This document shows positions 1 to 8,460 of a stretch of 64,000 nt of DNA, piece after piece. Positions within the stretch are counted from its first letter, which is position 1; each line of letters starts with the position of its first letter. A model generated the notes under the pieces. That model was not told the origin of the DNA. It was given only the letters and a program-made list of their open reading frames with translations, and searched no databases. Position numbers and translations under genes: made by a program. The stretch is from Paradesulfitobacterium ferrireducens (GTDB lineage Bacteria; Bacillota; Desulfitobacteriia; Desulfitobacteriales; Desulfitobacteriaceae): positions 1-64,000 of the forward strand of contig NZ_JAFLRH010000015.1 in assembly GCF_017310645.1 (NCBI RefSeq), given 5' to 3'.

Positions 1-20
1 CTCCTGCCCTGTAACATGCC

Positions 21-191
21 GGCAAGCTACCTTGCCCGCTCACCACGCGCCGGAGCTGCTCGCTTGTCGACTCGCTACCGCGCCAAACCTTTGGGTAATA
101 CCTGGAGTGAACCGTGGCGCGGCTTCACGCTTCGTCGACTGCGCTCACGACGCTCCTCTGCTCTACGGTTCGCTCCGCAAGGTAGCTTGCC
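21..191 (+). repeat. 171-bp inverted-repeat element R1, copy 1
   Basis: A non-coding, hairpin-rich element bounded by 15-bp perfect inverted termini (GGCAAGCTACCTTGC at 21-35 and its complement at 177-191). The pairing continues outward with TGTAACA (10-16) and TGTTACA (192-198). An internal stem (CCGCGCC / GGCGCGG) is visible around 80-122. It is nearly identical to copy 2 at 27725-27895 (inverted) and about 95% like copy 3 at 40270-40440. Copies 1 and 2 also share about 40 bp of flank up to about position 235. The short ORFs across it are not genes. It resembles a MITE or other non-autonomous element; no transposase is present here. Confidence 0.85.
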
Positions 192-223
192 TGTTACATT
201 CATCAGTGGTGCTGCGTAGCAGC

Positions 224-252
224 ATGGAAGTCTGACTACTGACTCCTACCTA
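224..252. repeat. Heptanucleotide repeat tract next to R1 copy 1
   Basis: A short run of CTGACTA/CTGACTC heptamers lies between repeat element R1 and the stop codon of the substrate-binding protein gene, 3-8 bases from that stop. It belongs to the heptamer family described at 50745-50838. Confidence 0.7.
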
Positions 253-255
253 AAG

Positions 256-1512
256 TTACTTCTTCCGCTTTGCCAACACTTCGTCAACGGAAGGCATGAC
301 TTTATCCGCAGGTATAAGTACATTGTCCGTAGTAATAAGATAGGGAAGGTCTTTCGACTTCACAGTTTTGCCGAAGACCATGGGCAGCGCGAGTTGATGA
401 TCCTCCTTGCGCATCGTGCCCTTGCCCAGCGGTGTATCAAGGGCCAGCCCTTCAAGCGCATCAATGATCTTTTCTGTATCTGTGCTTCCGGCTTTTTCAA
501 TGGCCGCAGCCAGGAATTTAATGGTCAAATAGCCGTTAAGCCCGGCAAAACCCGGGTAATTGCCTGTGGCCTTCTTGAACGCTTCCCCAAATGACTTGGT
601 ATTTGGATCATCCGGGAAGTAATAGAAATAGAAAGCTGTTCCGTACACCCCTTCCGGAGCGTCTTGACCCAGTGGGCGCAGACTGTCATGGTCTGTAGCG
701 GCATGCGCGAACACCGGAACCTCTTTGTTCAAACCGGACTGATTAAGCGCTTTCAGAAACGCCACCATATCTCCCCCGCCGGCTGCGACATAAACGGCAT
801 CCGGTTTAGCCGCCCGGATGGCATTGATGTAGGAAGAGAAGTCTGATTCTCCTACTCTCCACCAAGATTCGTTAATTTTTTCAACATCGGGCTTTAATTG
901 CTTCAGATTTGTCCAAACCGAGTTGGCCACGGAACGCCCGAACTCATAGTCACTGCCGGCAATCCAATAGCGTTTATAAGGCATCTGGGACATTTGGTAA
1001 GCCCCGGCCTTGCCAATCATCGCCGTGTTCCCGATCGTGCTGAAGACATAGCGGTGGCCTTCAGCACCGGTAATTTTTTCACTCATGGAATCAGAATTAA
1101 TAAACAGAACCTTATTATCTTTGGCATATTTAGAAACTGCCAAAGCAGAAGCGCTGTTAATAGTCCCAATCAGAATATTTATGTTCTGGTTCATAACCAA
1201 CTCCTTAGCCGCCGCTTCAGCCTGGTCGGGTTTGAACGCATCATCCCGCTCCACGACCTCAATCACCGGCCCGCCTGCTTTGGCCACCTCATCAACGGCA
1301 AGCTTGACTGCGGCTTCGGTACTTTTGCCATAGGCAGCAGCCGGCCCGGATAAGCTGTCAATATATCCTACTTTAACCTTAAGCTGAGAGCCGCCCGTAT
1401 CTCCGGACTTCGCCGTGGGTGTTGTCTGTCCGCAACCTGCCAGAAAAACCCCCAAAGCCAGGATCACAATCAATGTCCAAGCAAAATAATGGAAACCAAC
1501 TCTCTTTTTCAA
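256..1512 (-). CDS. ABC transporter substrate-binding lipoprotein, branched-chain amino acid/amide type
   Basis: A 418-residue extracytoplasmic solute receptor. Residues 1-27 form a lipoprotein signal with an LAGC lipobox (Cys27 would be acylated). A low-complexity linker follows, then a type I periplasmic-binding fold (Peripla_BP_6, about 45-400) that starts with KVGYIDSLSGPAAAYGKS. Proteins of this family bind leucine-like amino acids, amides, urea or aromatic acids and pass them to an ABC permease; the ligand here cannot be read. No permease or ATPase gene lies upstream, and the downstream side leaves the window past an R1 repeat, so the receptor may be an orphan. A FadR-like dyad at 1644-1658 in its upstream region and the adjacent GntR gene suggest local repression. 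Confidence 0.85.
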   Translation of the reverse strand: MKKRVGFHYFAWTLIVILALGVFLAGCGQTTPTAKSGDTGGSQLKVKVGYIDSLSGPAAAYGKSTEAAVKLAVDEVAKAGGPVIEVVERDDAFKPDQAEAAAKELVMNQNINILIGTINSASALAVSKYAKDNKVLFINSDSMSEKITGAEGHRYVFSTIGNTAMIGKAGAYQMSQMPYKRYWIAGSDYEFGRSVANSVWTNLKQLKPDVEKINESWWRVGESDFSSYINAIRAAKPDAVYVAAGGGDMVAFLKALNQSGLNKEVPVFAHAATDHDSLRPLGQDAPEGVYGTAFYFYYFPDDPNTKSFGEAFKKATGNYPGFAGLNGYLTIKFLAAAIEKAGSTDTEKIIDALEGLALDTPLGKGTMRKEDHQLALPMVFGKTVKSKDLPYLITTDNVLIPADKVMPSVDEVLAKRKK

Positions 1513-1643
1513 TTTTCGTCCCCCTCCATCAATCTGGCGTTTTGGTCATTTTATAAATATTAAGAGACGGTTTTCACCTCCTTCATTGATTCGGTCCAGG
1601 GAAATTACCTTCTTCTGAATATTCTTTATCTTTAATGTTTGGT

Positions 1644-1658
1644 ACTGGTTGGACCAGT
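1644..1658. promoter_or_regulatory. Putative FadR/LldR-type operator
   Basis: A perfect 6-3-6 dyad, ACTGGT-TGG-ACCAGT, contains the TGGT...ACCA core typical of sites bound by FadR-subfamily GntR repressors. It lies about 130 bp upstream of the substrate-binding protein gene and 165 bp downstream of the FadR-type regulator gene, so it probably controls the transporter gene. The match is by eye. Confidence 0.6.
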
Positions 1659-1820
1659 GTTAATAATCATTTCGCCACGAAACAAAAAATCTCCTTCCGT
1701 ACTTCCAAAATAATTTATTGAATTTGGTCTATTTGAAATATTTTGAAGTTCATTAAAATAACCTGCGCAGAAATCCGATTCTGATTCCAGCCCATAATTA
1801 GATAATTCTGTAAAATATCC

Positions 1821-2525
1821 TTAAATATTTTTGTACCTTAATCTGGCCCATTCCAGATGTTCTTTCATCGAGTGGCGCGCTTCCGCAACATCATGATTTT
1901 TAATTGCTTCATAAATTTTGCTATGATCATTGGTAACACGTATTCTCTCACTATCTTGTACAAAATCGTAACGGCTTGCTTGTTCGATCATTTTATGAAT
2001 ATGGATCGCAAAGGTTTGAAGCAGTCGGGTTATCATCGTATTTTTTGAAGCCTGCGCAATCATATAATGAAAATATACATCCGCTTTCGAATAACCTTTT
2101 GAATTCTCAAATTTGCTTTGTCTTAAAACTCCCAAGGCATCAGCAATAAAGGTTAAATTTTCTGCATCCGCTCGTTTGGCTGCCAATCCGGCACATTCCA
2201 CTTCAAGAGCGATGCGTACCTCCCAAAGTTCATCAAAGGAATTTGATTCTACGCTTAGCGCTAAAGCTAAGGGCTCAATAATTTGGTTAACATGGTGATC
2301 CTTTACAAATGTGCCGTCCCCGGGTCTTACTTCTACTAAGTTCAGAATCTCCAGGGTTCTCAAAGCCTCACGCAGCGTTGTCCGGCTGACGCCCAAGGCG
2401 CCAGCCAGCTCCCGCTCTCCCATGAGTCTGTCCCCGGGATTAAGTCTATTCTCACGCATAAGCTCCTTAATTTGTGACACAACATCTTCGTAAATCCTAT
2501 GGGGTTTGACCTTATTTAACTCCAT
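1821..2525 (-). CDS. GntR-family transcriptional regulator, FadR subfamily
   Basis: A 234-residue repressor. Residues about 8-75 form the GntR winged helix (VSQIKELMRENRLNPGDRL, then GVSRTTLREALRTLE as recognition region). Residues about 95-220 form the all-helical FCD ligand domain, whose His/Asp residues usually bind a metal and a carboxylate effector. Members typically control uptake or catabolism of lactate, glucarate, fatty acids or amino acids. The gene lies directly upstream of the solute-receptor gene on the same strand, with a matching operator dyad in the gap, so the receptor is the likely target. Its start is preceded by GGCGGTGA. The effector is unknown. Confidence 0.85.
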   Translation of the reverse strand: MELNKVKPHRIYEDVVSQIKELMRENRLNPGDRLMGERELAGALGVSRTTLREALRTLEILNLVEVRPGDGTFVKDHHVNQIIEPLALALSVESNSFDELWEVRIALEVECAGLAAKRADAENLTFIADALGVLRQSKFENSKGYSKADVYFHYMIAQASKNTMITRLLQTFAIHIHKMIEQASRYDFVQDSERIRVTNDHSKIYEAIKNHDVAEARHSMKEHLEWARLRYKNI

Positions 2526-2559
2526 ATTTCACCGCCGTCTAACCTCTATTTTCCTATGC

Positions 2560-5070
2560 TCATTTCACGACCACATTGACCAGTTTCCCCGGGACCGTGA
2601 CCACTTTAACGATCTCTTTGCCCTGGGTCCAGTCAGCAAGCTTGGGCAGGCTGCGCACCCGCTCCTCCAGATCCTTGGCGGAGATTTCCGCCGGAACTTG
2701 AATCCGCTCGCGCACTTTTCCGTTCACTTGCAGCACCACGGTCACCTCATCCTGGATTAAGGCCTGCTCATCCACCTCAGGCCAGGGCTGGGTATGGATG
2801 CTGTCCTGATGCCCCAGTTCACTCCAGGTTTCCTCCGTAATATGGGGCGCAAAGGGCGCCAGCAGGATTAAGATGCTCTCCAGGGCTTCCCGGGCCACCG
2901 CCACCTTGGAATTCGGCTTTTCTTTGTAGATATAGAGGGCATTCACCAGCTCCATCACGGCACTGATGGCGGTGTTAAAGTTAAAGCGCGTGCCGATGTC
3001 CGTCGTAACCCGCTGAATCGTAGTATGCGTTATCCGGCGCATTTCTTTGGCATCCGCATCAAGGTCCAAGGAAGCGCGGCCGTCATTCCCGCCCTTACTG
3101 CCTGCACCGCCGGCGTTATCTTCTTTAAGGATCGGCTCATACTGGACAGCCAGCCGCCAGACCCGGTTCAAGAAGCGGTAGCACCCTTCCACACCCTGGT
3201 CGCTCCACTCCAGGTCTTTTTCCGGCGGAGCTGCAAACAAGATAAAGAGGCGGGCAGTATCCGCCCCGAATCGCCCGATAATTTCTTCCGGGCTTACGAC
3301 ATTCCCTTTGGACTTGGACATCTTGGATCCGTCCATGCAGACCATCCCTTGAGTGAGCAGGTTAGCAAAGGGCTCACCCACTTTTAGATGCCCAAAATCC
3401 CTTAATGCCTTGGTAAAGAAACGGGAATACAAGAGATGCAGGATGGCGTGTTCCACTCCGCCTACATATTGGTCCACATTCATCCAGCGGTCAACCGCTC
3501 CCGGGGCAAACGGAGCTTCCGTGTTCCTGGGGTCGGTGTAGCGCAGGTAATACCAGGACGAGCACATAAACGTGTCCATGGTGTCTGTCTCCCGCCGGGC
3601 CGGCCCGCCGCACTCAGGGCAGGTCGTATTGACAAAAAACTGGGAAGTGGTTAACGGGTTTTCCCCGGCCCTAAAGACGACATCATCCGGCAGGAGCACC
3701 GGCAGCTGGTCATCCGGAACCGGAACCGTGCCGCACTTCTCACAGTAAACCATGGGAATGGGCGCACCCCAGTAGCGCTGGCGGGAAATAAGCCAGTCGC
3801 GCAGGCGGAAATTCACTTTGCGTTCCCCAGCACCCAACCGCTCCGCTTCATCGGCGATGCGCTCCCAGCCTTCCTCACTGGAGAGGCCGTCAAACTTGCC
3901 CGAGTTGACCATCACCCCATCTTCCGTAAAAGCCGCAGCCAGGGGCTTGTCCTTATCCTCAATGGATGTATCTTTAGGGAGGATGACCGTCGTAATCGGC
4001 AGCCGGTATTTCTTGGCGAACTCAAAGTCGCGCTCATCATGGGCCGGCACGCCCATGACCGCACCGGTCCCGTATTCCAAAAGGACATAGTTGGCAATCC
4101 AAATCGGGACTTTCTGCCCGTTGAGCGGGTTGATACAATGCTTCCCGATAAACATGCCTTCCTTCTCAGTCTCGGTGGAAGTACGGACAATCTCGTTAAG
4201 TCCGTGCATCTTCTCAATAAAGGCGTGTACATCTTTTTCATACTCAGTCCCTGCCACCAGTTCCTGCACCAGCGGGTGTTCCGGAGCCAGCACCACATAG
4301 CTTACCCCAAACACGGTATCGATTCTGGTGGTGTAGACCGTGATTTTATCCGGGCGGTTTTCCAGGGAAAATGAAATCTCCACCCCTTCCGAGCGCCCGA
4401 TCCAGTTGCGCTGCATGGTTTTGACTTTTTCCGGCCAGCCCGGCAGCTTGTCTAGGTCTTTCAGCAGTTCATCGGCATAATCGGTGATTTTGAAAAACCA
4501 CTGTTCCAGGTCTTTTTTCGTGACAAGGGTGTCGCAGCGCTCGCAGGCCCCCTCCACCACCTGCTCGTTGGCCAGCACGGTGGCGCAGGACGGGCACCAG
4601 TTGACTGCAGCCTTTTTCTTATACACCAGGCCGTGCTTGTAGAATTCGAGAAACATCCACTGAGTCCATTTATAATACCCGGGATGACAAGTTGCCATTT
4701 CCCGGTCCCAGTCATAGGAAATTCCCATCTCGCGCAGCTGGCGCTTCATGTTGGCGATATTCTTCCAGGTCCATTCCGCCGGAGGGGTCTGGTGCTTGAT
4801 TGCCGCATTCTCCGCCGGCAGTCCAAAGGCATCCCAGCCAATCGGATGCAGGACGTTATATCCTTGCATGCGCTTGTAACGCGCGATCACATCGACGATC
4901 GAATAATTGCGGACATGCCCCATGTGCAGATTCCCGGATGGATACGGAAACATCGCCAGGGCATAAAATTTCGGTTTATCTGTCCCGTCTCCCGTTTTGA
5001 ACGCTTTCTCCTCCAGCCAGCGCTTTTGCCATTTGGCTTCAATCTCGGCAAAAGAATACTTATCTTGCAT
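2560..5070 (-). CDS. leuS: Leucyl-tRNA synthetase
   Basis: Charges tRNA-Leu with leucine in the cytoplasm. The 836-residue class I enzyme has the HIGH motif as HMGH (about residues 49-52), zinc-type Cys pairs (WCPSC ... CERC, about 158-180), a CP1 editing domain (about 220-420), KMSKS (about 583) and a C-terminal anticodon-binding region. A glycine-rich stretch (about 650-672, [16 protein letters not shown]) looks like a species-specific insertion. A promoter (TTGACA-16-TAGAAT) sits at 5150-5177. No T-box leader was seen, unlike valS. The next gene upstream is rsfS. Confidence 0.97.
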   Translation of the reverse strand: MQDKYSFAEIEAKWQKRWLEEKAFKTGDGTDKPKFYALAMFPYPSGNLHMGHVRNYSIVDVIARYKRMQGYNVLHPIGWDAFGLPAENAAIKHQTPPAEWTWKNIANMKRQLREMGISYDWDREMATCHPGYYKWTQWMFLEFYKHGLVYKKKAAVNWCPSCATVLANEQVVEGACERCDTLVTKKDLEQWFFKITDYADELLKDLDKLPGWPEKVKTMQRNWIGRSEGVEISFSLENRPDKITVYTTRIDTVFGVSYVVLAPEHPLVQELVAGTEYEKDVHAFIEKMHGLNEIVRTSTETEKEGMFIGKHCINPLNGQKVPIWIANYVLLEYGTGAVMGVPAHDERDFEFAKKYRLPITTVILPKDTSIEDKDKPLAAAFTEDGVMVNSGKFDGLSSEEGWERIADEAERLGAGERKVNFRLRDWLISRQRYWGAPIPMVYCEKCGTVPVPDDQLPVLLPDDVVFRAGENPLTTSQFFVNTTCPECGGPARRETDTMDTFMCSSWYYLRYTDPRNTEAPFAPGAVDRWMNVDQYVGGVEHAILHLLYSRFFTKALRDFGHLKVGEPFANLLTQGMVCMDGSKMSKSKGNVVSPEEIIGRFGADTARLFILFAAPPEKDLEWSDQGVEGCYRFLNRVWRLAVQYEPILKEDNAGGAGSKGGNDGRASLDLDADAKEMRRITHTTIQRVTTDIGTRFNFNTAISAVMELVNALYIYKEKPNSKVAVAREALESILILLAPFAPHITEETWSELGHQDSIHTQPWPEVDEQALIQDEVTVVLQVNGKVRERIQVPAEISAKDLEERVRSLPKLADWTQGKEIVKVVTVPGKLVNVVVK

Positions 5071-5106
5071 AACCTTTCCCCCTACAACATATACAACATT
5101 TTACGA

Positions 5107-5137
5107 AAACCAAAGAAAACCCCCGCCCCATTGGGCG
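5107..5137 (-). terminator. Hairpin with U-rich tail between rsfS and leuS
   Basis: CGCCC-CATT-GGGCG stem followed on the minus strand by GGGGTTTTC and another T run. It can terminate the nadD-yqeK-rsfS operon. Because the leuS promoter lies upstream of it, the leuS transcript would also contain it. Confidence 0.5.
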
Positions 5138-5149
5138 AGAGCCCTTCCC

Positions 5150-5177
5150 ATTCTAACAAATCGTTACCTCTTGTCAA
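5150..5177 (-). promoter_or_regulatory. leuS promoter
   Basis: On the minus strand, TTGACA (5172-5177), 16-bp spacer, TAGAAT (5150-5155). It overlaps the last codons of rsfS and should start a transcript near 5143 that runs into leuS. Confidence 0.65.
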
Positions 5178-5518
5178 GAGAAGGACATGATTTCAGCATC
5201 ACTCCACAGACGTTCTATATTATAAAAATCCCGGGTTTCCGGAGTCATGATATGCACGACCAAATCGCCGCAGTCCGCCAAGACCCACTGGGCTTCCGGC
5301 ATGCCCTCGACCCGCAGCAGCGGAATCCCTAGATCAGGCAGCTTTTCCTGCAAGTTATCCGTGATTGCTTTCACTTGAGTCACTGAATTTCCGGTAGCGA
5401 TCAGAAAATAATCCGTAACCGGCGATACTCCTTTAAGATTTAAGAGTACCAGGTCTCTTCCCTTTTTTTCCTCTACCAAATTTAGCACTTGTTTCAGCTG
5501 ATTTTCACTTAGCTCCAA
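5174..5518 (-). CDS. rsfS: Ribosomal silencing factor RsfS
   Basis: Binds ribosomal protein L14 (uL14) and blocks joining of the 30S and 50S subunits when nutrients are short. About 114 residues with the family signature VTDYFLIATG, the helix-strand SVTQVKAITDNL, and AQWVLADCGDLVVHIM toward the end. I place the start at a TTG (5516-5518) because AAAGGAGG lies seven bases upstream; the earlier in-frame ATG (5545) has no ribosome binding site. The start overlaps the end of yqeK by 14 bases, which suggests translational coupling in the nadD-yqeK-rsfS operon. Confidence 0.92.
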   Translation of the reverse strand: MELSENQLKQVLNLVEEKKGRDLVLLNLKGVSPVTDYFLIATGNSVTQVKAITDNLQEKLPDLGIPLLRVEGMPEAQWVLADCGDLVVHIMTPETRDFYNIERLWSDAEIMSFS

Positions 5519-6101
5519 ATTTGAACCTCCTTTGTAAATCTTCATGGGTTAAACGGGTAATGGGATGAATCATTCGTTTCCCTTGTTTAAGATAATTAAG
5601 TGTATGTTCAACACAAGCCAACGTTCCTTGCTCGATATTATCATACAAGGCTTGACGCAAACTGTCTACATTAGGAAAGTTTCTATTCGGCTCCACCAAA
5701 TCCGCACTGTAGATAAGCATCTCCAGCGGGGACATGCCCGGATACCCCAGGGTATGATGAGCCACAGCGGCCAGAACCTCTTCATCTTGCAAACCGTAAT
5801 ACTTTTTTAACCAATAAGCTGCCAGAGGACCATGAAGCACAGCCGGAGCCTGTTCATCCTCCGGATACTGCAGGATCTGCCAGCGCTTGGCCAGCCGCAG
5901 CTGGTACTCAATCGGAATCTCCTTTGCTAAATCATGAACTAATGCCGCCAATCGGGCTTTTTCCAGATTCAATCCATGTTTGCGGGCCACATCCTCAGCC
6001 AAAGCGGCCACCCCTAACGTATGCCGGTACCTGGCTGCGGAAAGAGTGCGCGCCGCTAAATCCAACGCTTGCTCCAGATTCAATCCCTGCCCCTGCTCCA
6101 C
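5505..6101 (-). CDS. yqeK: HD-domain phosphohydrolase YqeK (diadenosine tetraphosphatase family)
   Basis: The family hydrolyses Ap4A symmetrically to two ADP. The HD-domain metal ligands are visible as RYRHTLGVA, then VHDLAKE, then AVAHHTLG. A GTG at 6101 is the best start (about 198 residues, the usual length): GAAAGGAG lies eight bases before it. The longer frame reaching 6200 has no ribosome site. The gene sits in the usual order nadD, yqeK, rsfS, here with an RRM gene inserted between nadD and yqeK. Confidence 0.88.
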   Translation of the reverse strand: MEQGQGLNLEQALDLAARTLSAARYRHTLGVAALAEDVARKHGLNLEKARLAALVHDLAKEIPIEYQLRLAKRWQILQYPEDEQAPAVLHGPLAAYWLKKYYGLQDEEVLAAVAHHTLGYPGMSPLEMLIYSADLVEPNRNFPNVDSLRQALYDNIEQGTLACVEHTLNYLKQGKRMIHPITRLTHEDLQRRFKFGAK

Positions 6102-6227
6102 TCTAGGTTCTCCTTTCTCTAGTCTAACCAAAACAAAGAGACCCTGATCCCCCAGGCACGGAGGGTGGGCCTCTAAGCTTCCAAATCGTTTGAAACTCAT
6201 TCAGCTTCAGAGACTATCTTTGAAGCC

Positions 6228-6494
6228 TTATTCGGGCCCCTGTTTCGGTTTCGCCTCATTAACGGTCAGCGGACGCCCGCCGAATTCCTTGCCGTTTAAT
6301 TCCTGGGCCATCCTTTCAGCATCCTCATCAGAGACCTCGACAAAACCGAAGCCCCTCGACCTCCCTGTTTCTCTGTCAGTAATTATGCGGCTGCTGTAAA
6401 CTTCCCCATACCCGCGGAAAAATTCGCTAATATCTTCCGTGCTCGTATTCCATGGGAGGTTTCCTACATAAAGTGTGCGTGTCATTTCTGTCAC
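6228..6494 (-). CDS. Small RRM-type RNA-binding protein
   Basis: An 88-residue protein that is almost wholly one RNA recognition motif. RNP2 is seen as LYVGNL (residues about 8-13) and RNP1 as RGFGFVEV (about 48-55), with the aromatic residues that stack on RNA bases. Bacterial members bind single-stranded RNA; their targets are mostly unknown and some act in cold adaptation. The start ATG overlaps the stop of nadD by four bases (ATGA), so it is translationally coupled to nadD, an arrangement that is not usual for the nadD-yqeK-rsfS operon. Confidence 0.9.
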   Translation of the reverse strand: MTEMTRTLYVGNLPWNTSTEDISEFFRGYGEVYSSRIITDRETGRSRGFGFVEVSDEDAERMAQELNGKEFGGRPLTVNEAKPKQGPE

Positions 6495-7186
6495 CTCTTG
6501 CCTAAAGTGGATTCGTTTCTAGTATGAGCAATTCTGGTTGGAGTATACAGGGCATTTTCTTCAATAAATTGACGTACATTTTCCGGCAGGAGATAACGAA
6601 TAGACTTTTCCGCTGCCACCCGCACCCGGATATCTGTGGAAGAAATGGCCAAGGCCGGAACCTCTAAAAGATGAATTTTATGAAGTGCCTGCGGATTCTC
6701 ATGCTGTGACTTGATTAAAAAATCTCCGGCTTCAAAACCGGGCCGTGAGGCTCCGATAAAATGGGTCAGGTTCAAGATCTCTTCGGATTCATGCCAGGTA
6801 AAGATTTCTCGTAAAGCGTCCATCCCGGTAATAAAGTATAGTTCATAATCCGGCCACTCCCGCCGTAGTTGGCGCAAAGTATCTACGGTGTAAGAAGGGC
6901 CGTTCCGTTCAATTTCAAGAGGCGATATATCGAAAAAGGGATTATCGGCCAAGGAGCGTTTAACCATTTCATAACGCAAGGAAGCAGGACTTATCCGGCG
7001 TCCGCTTTTATGCGGCGGATTGCCTGTTGGAACAAAAAGAACTTTTTCCAGGTTAAACTCGTTGCGTGCCATCTCAGCTGCCACTAAATGGCCGTAATGG
7101 ATCGGGTCAAAGGTTCCTCCCATAACCCCTAAACGCTGAGTACGCACGTTCTCCGCCTTATCACCCGCTATCCTATCTGTGGCCAC
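6491..7186 (-). CDS. nadD: Nicotinate-nucleotide adenylyltransferase
   Basis: Joins ATP and nicotinate mononucleotide to give deamido-NAD in NAD synthesis. The nucleotidyltransferase motif GTFDPIHYGHL is near residues 25-35 and ISSTDIR near 185. The frame opens with GTG at 7186, which gives a roughly 20-residue N-terminal extension. A second GTG (before RTQRLGVMGG) with AGGCGGAG upstream would give the more usual length, so the start is uncertain. First gene of an operon with the RRM gene, yqeK and rsfS. Confidence 0.93.
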   Translation of the reverse strand: MATDRIAGDKAENVRTQRLGVMGGTFDPIHYGHLVAAEMARNEFNLEKVLFVPTGNPPHKSGRRISPASLRYEMVKRSLADNPFFDISPLEIERNGPSYTVDTLRQLRREWPDYELYFITGMDALREIFTWHESEEILNLTHFIGASRPGFEAGDFLIKSQHENPQALHKIHLLEVPALAISSTDIRVRVAAEKSIRYLLPENVRQFIEENALYTPTRIAHTRNESTLGKR

Positions 7187-7260
7187 GATAACCCCAACCC
7201 CTACATTAAGCTATAATAGTTCAAGTATATCAAAGAGTCCGGGCAAAGTCACTCCCTTGC

Positions 7261-8460
7261 TCACTCATATCGCAGCGCTGCGATCGGTTCCAGCTTGGCG
7301 GCCTGCCGTGCCGGGTAGAAGCCGAAGAACAGACCCACCCCAATGGAAAAAGAGACTGCCAGCGCAATGGCCCATCCGGATAAAAGGGGCGGCCAACGCA
7401 GCAGATGGGAGGCAAAGAGCGCACTTCCCACGCCCAAGGCCATCCCAATCAGACCGCCGATGAATGAAAGCACCACTGCTTCCAGTAAAAACTGGACTAA
7501 AATATCGTTTTCCCGAGCGCCGACTGCCTTGCGCAGCCCGATTTCACGGGTGCGTTCTTTCACTGACACCAGCATGATGTTCATAATTCCGATTCCGCCC
7601 ACCAGCAGCGAAATTCCTGCCACCACCCCGATAATGGCGGTAAGAATACGGGTAATTTTATTGGCAGCCTGCACCAGCTGCTGCACATTAAACGCTTCAT
7701 ACTTGTCCGTCGTTCCGTGCCGTGCATTTAAGATCTTTTTAGCTCCCGCGATGACTGTTTCAAGTTCGGTTTCACGATGAGTTGACCCTTCAAGCTGGTC
7801 AATGCGCTCCGATTGAAAGACGTCCGTCCATGTATTCCAAGGCATATAGGCAAAACTACTCTGAGGCCCGACATCGAACTGGGCAAAGGCCGATTGATCC
7901 TTGGCCAGCACTCCGATCACCCGGCAGGGAACATTGCGGATAATCACCTGCTGTCCCAAGGGGTTACCCGCTCCGAACAAGTCTGAAGCCAGTGTTTGAT
8001 CGATCACCACCACTCTTCGAGCACTGATTACATCTTCTGCGGAAAAGAACCTACCTTTAGCCACTTCACGCCGCCGCAACCCGGCAAACTCTGAAGCCGT
8101 ACCGACCACAACTGCAGAACTTCTTTTCTGGCTCACATCCAATTGGGCATATTCAATGCTGGCCGGAACCAGGTATTTTATCTGAGGCAAAGCCCGGCGC
8201 AGGCTATCGACGTCCCTCGAATTAAAGCGGTCATTGTCCGTCGGCCCTCCCGGTCCCACGGCCTTAACATATAACACAAACAAATTAACTCCGGTTTTCT
8301 CCATCTCTTGCATAATCGCAGCTTTTCCGCCCAGGCCGATATTGACCACGGCAATCACTGCAGCTATTCCGATCACAATTCCCAGCATAGTAAGCGCAGC
8401 CCTCATTTTATTGATGCGCAGGCTGCGCACAGCTCCACTCAGGCCTTCCAAGAAGTTCAT
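7261..8460 (-). CDS. MacB/FtsX-type ABC transporter permease (no ATPase domain)
   Basis: A 399-residue membrane protein with one N-terminal transmembrane helix (about 19-41), a large MacB-like extracytoplasmic domain (about 45-240) and three C-terminal helices forming the FtsX domain (about 270-395, with SLLVGGIGIMNIMLVSVKERTREIG). Such permeases work as mechanotransmitters with a separate MacB-type ATPase and a MacA-type adaptor to export peptides or drugs. The adaptor gene lies just upstream and overlaps by four bases (ATGA), but no ATPase gene is present nearby, so the ATPase must be elsewhere or the system is incomplete. Confidence 0.88.
   Translation of the reverse strand: MNFLEGLSGAVRSLRINKMRAALTMLGIVIGIAAVIAVVNIGLGGKAAIMQEMEKTGVNLFVLYVKAVGPGGPTDNDRFNSRDVDSLRRALPQIKYLVPASIEYAQLDVSQKRSSAVVVGTASEFAGLRRREVAKGRFFSAEDVISARRVVVIDQTLASDLFGAGNPLGQQVIIRNVPCRVIGVLAKDQSAFAQFDVGPQSSFAYMPWNTWTDVFQSERIDQLEGSTHRETELETVIAGAKKILNARHGTTDKYEAFNVQQLVQAANKITRILTAIIGVVAGISLLVGGIGIMNIMLVSVKERTREIGLRKAVGARENDILVQFLLEAVVLSFIGGLIGMALGVGSALFASHLLRWPPLLSGWAIALAVSFSIGVGLFFGFYPARQAAKLEPIAALRYE

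Noticed and set aside
32..235. Overlapping 67-codon ORFs in R1 copy 1 (and the same in copies 2 and 3).
   Set aside because: They run through palindromic repeat DNA and lack ribosome sites; their conservation follows from repeat identity.
898..1353. 151-codon plus-strand ORF inside the substrate-binding protein gene.
   Set aside because: Mirror frame of a well-supported gene; no ribosome site or family match.
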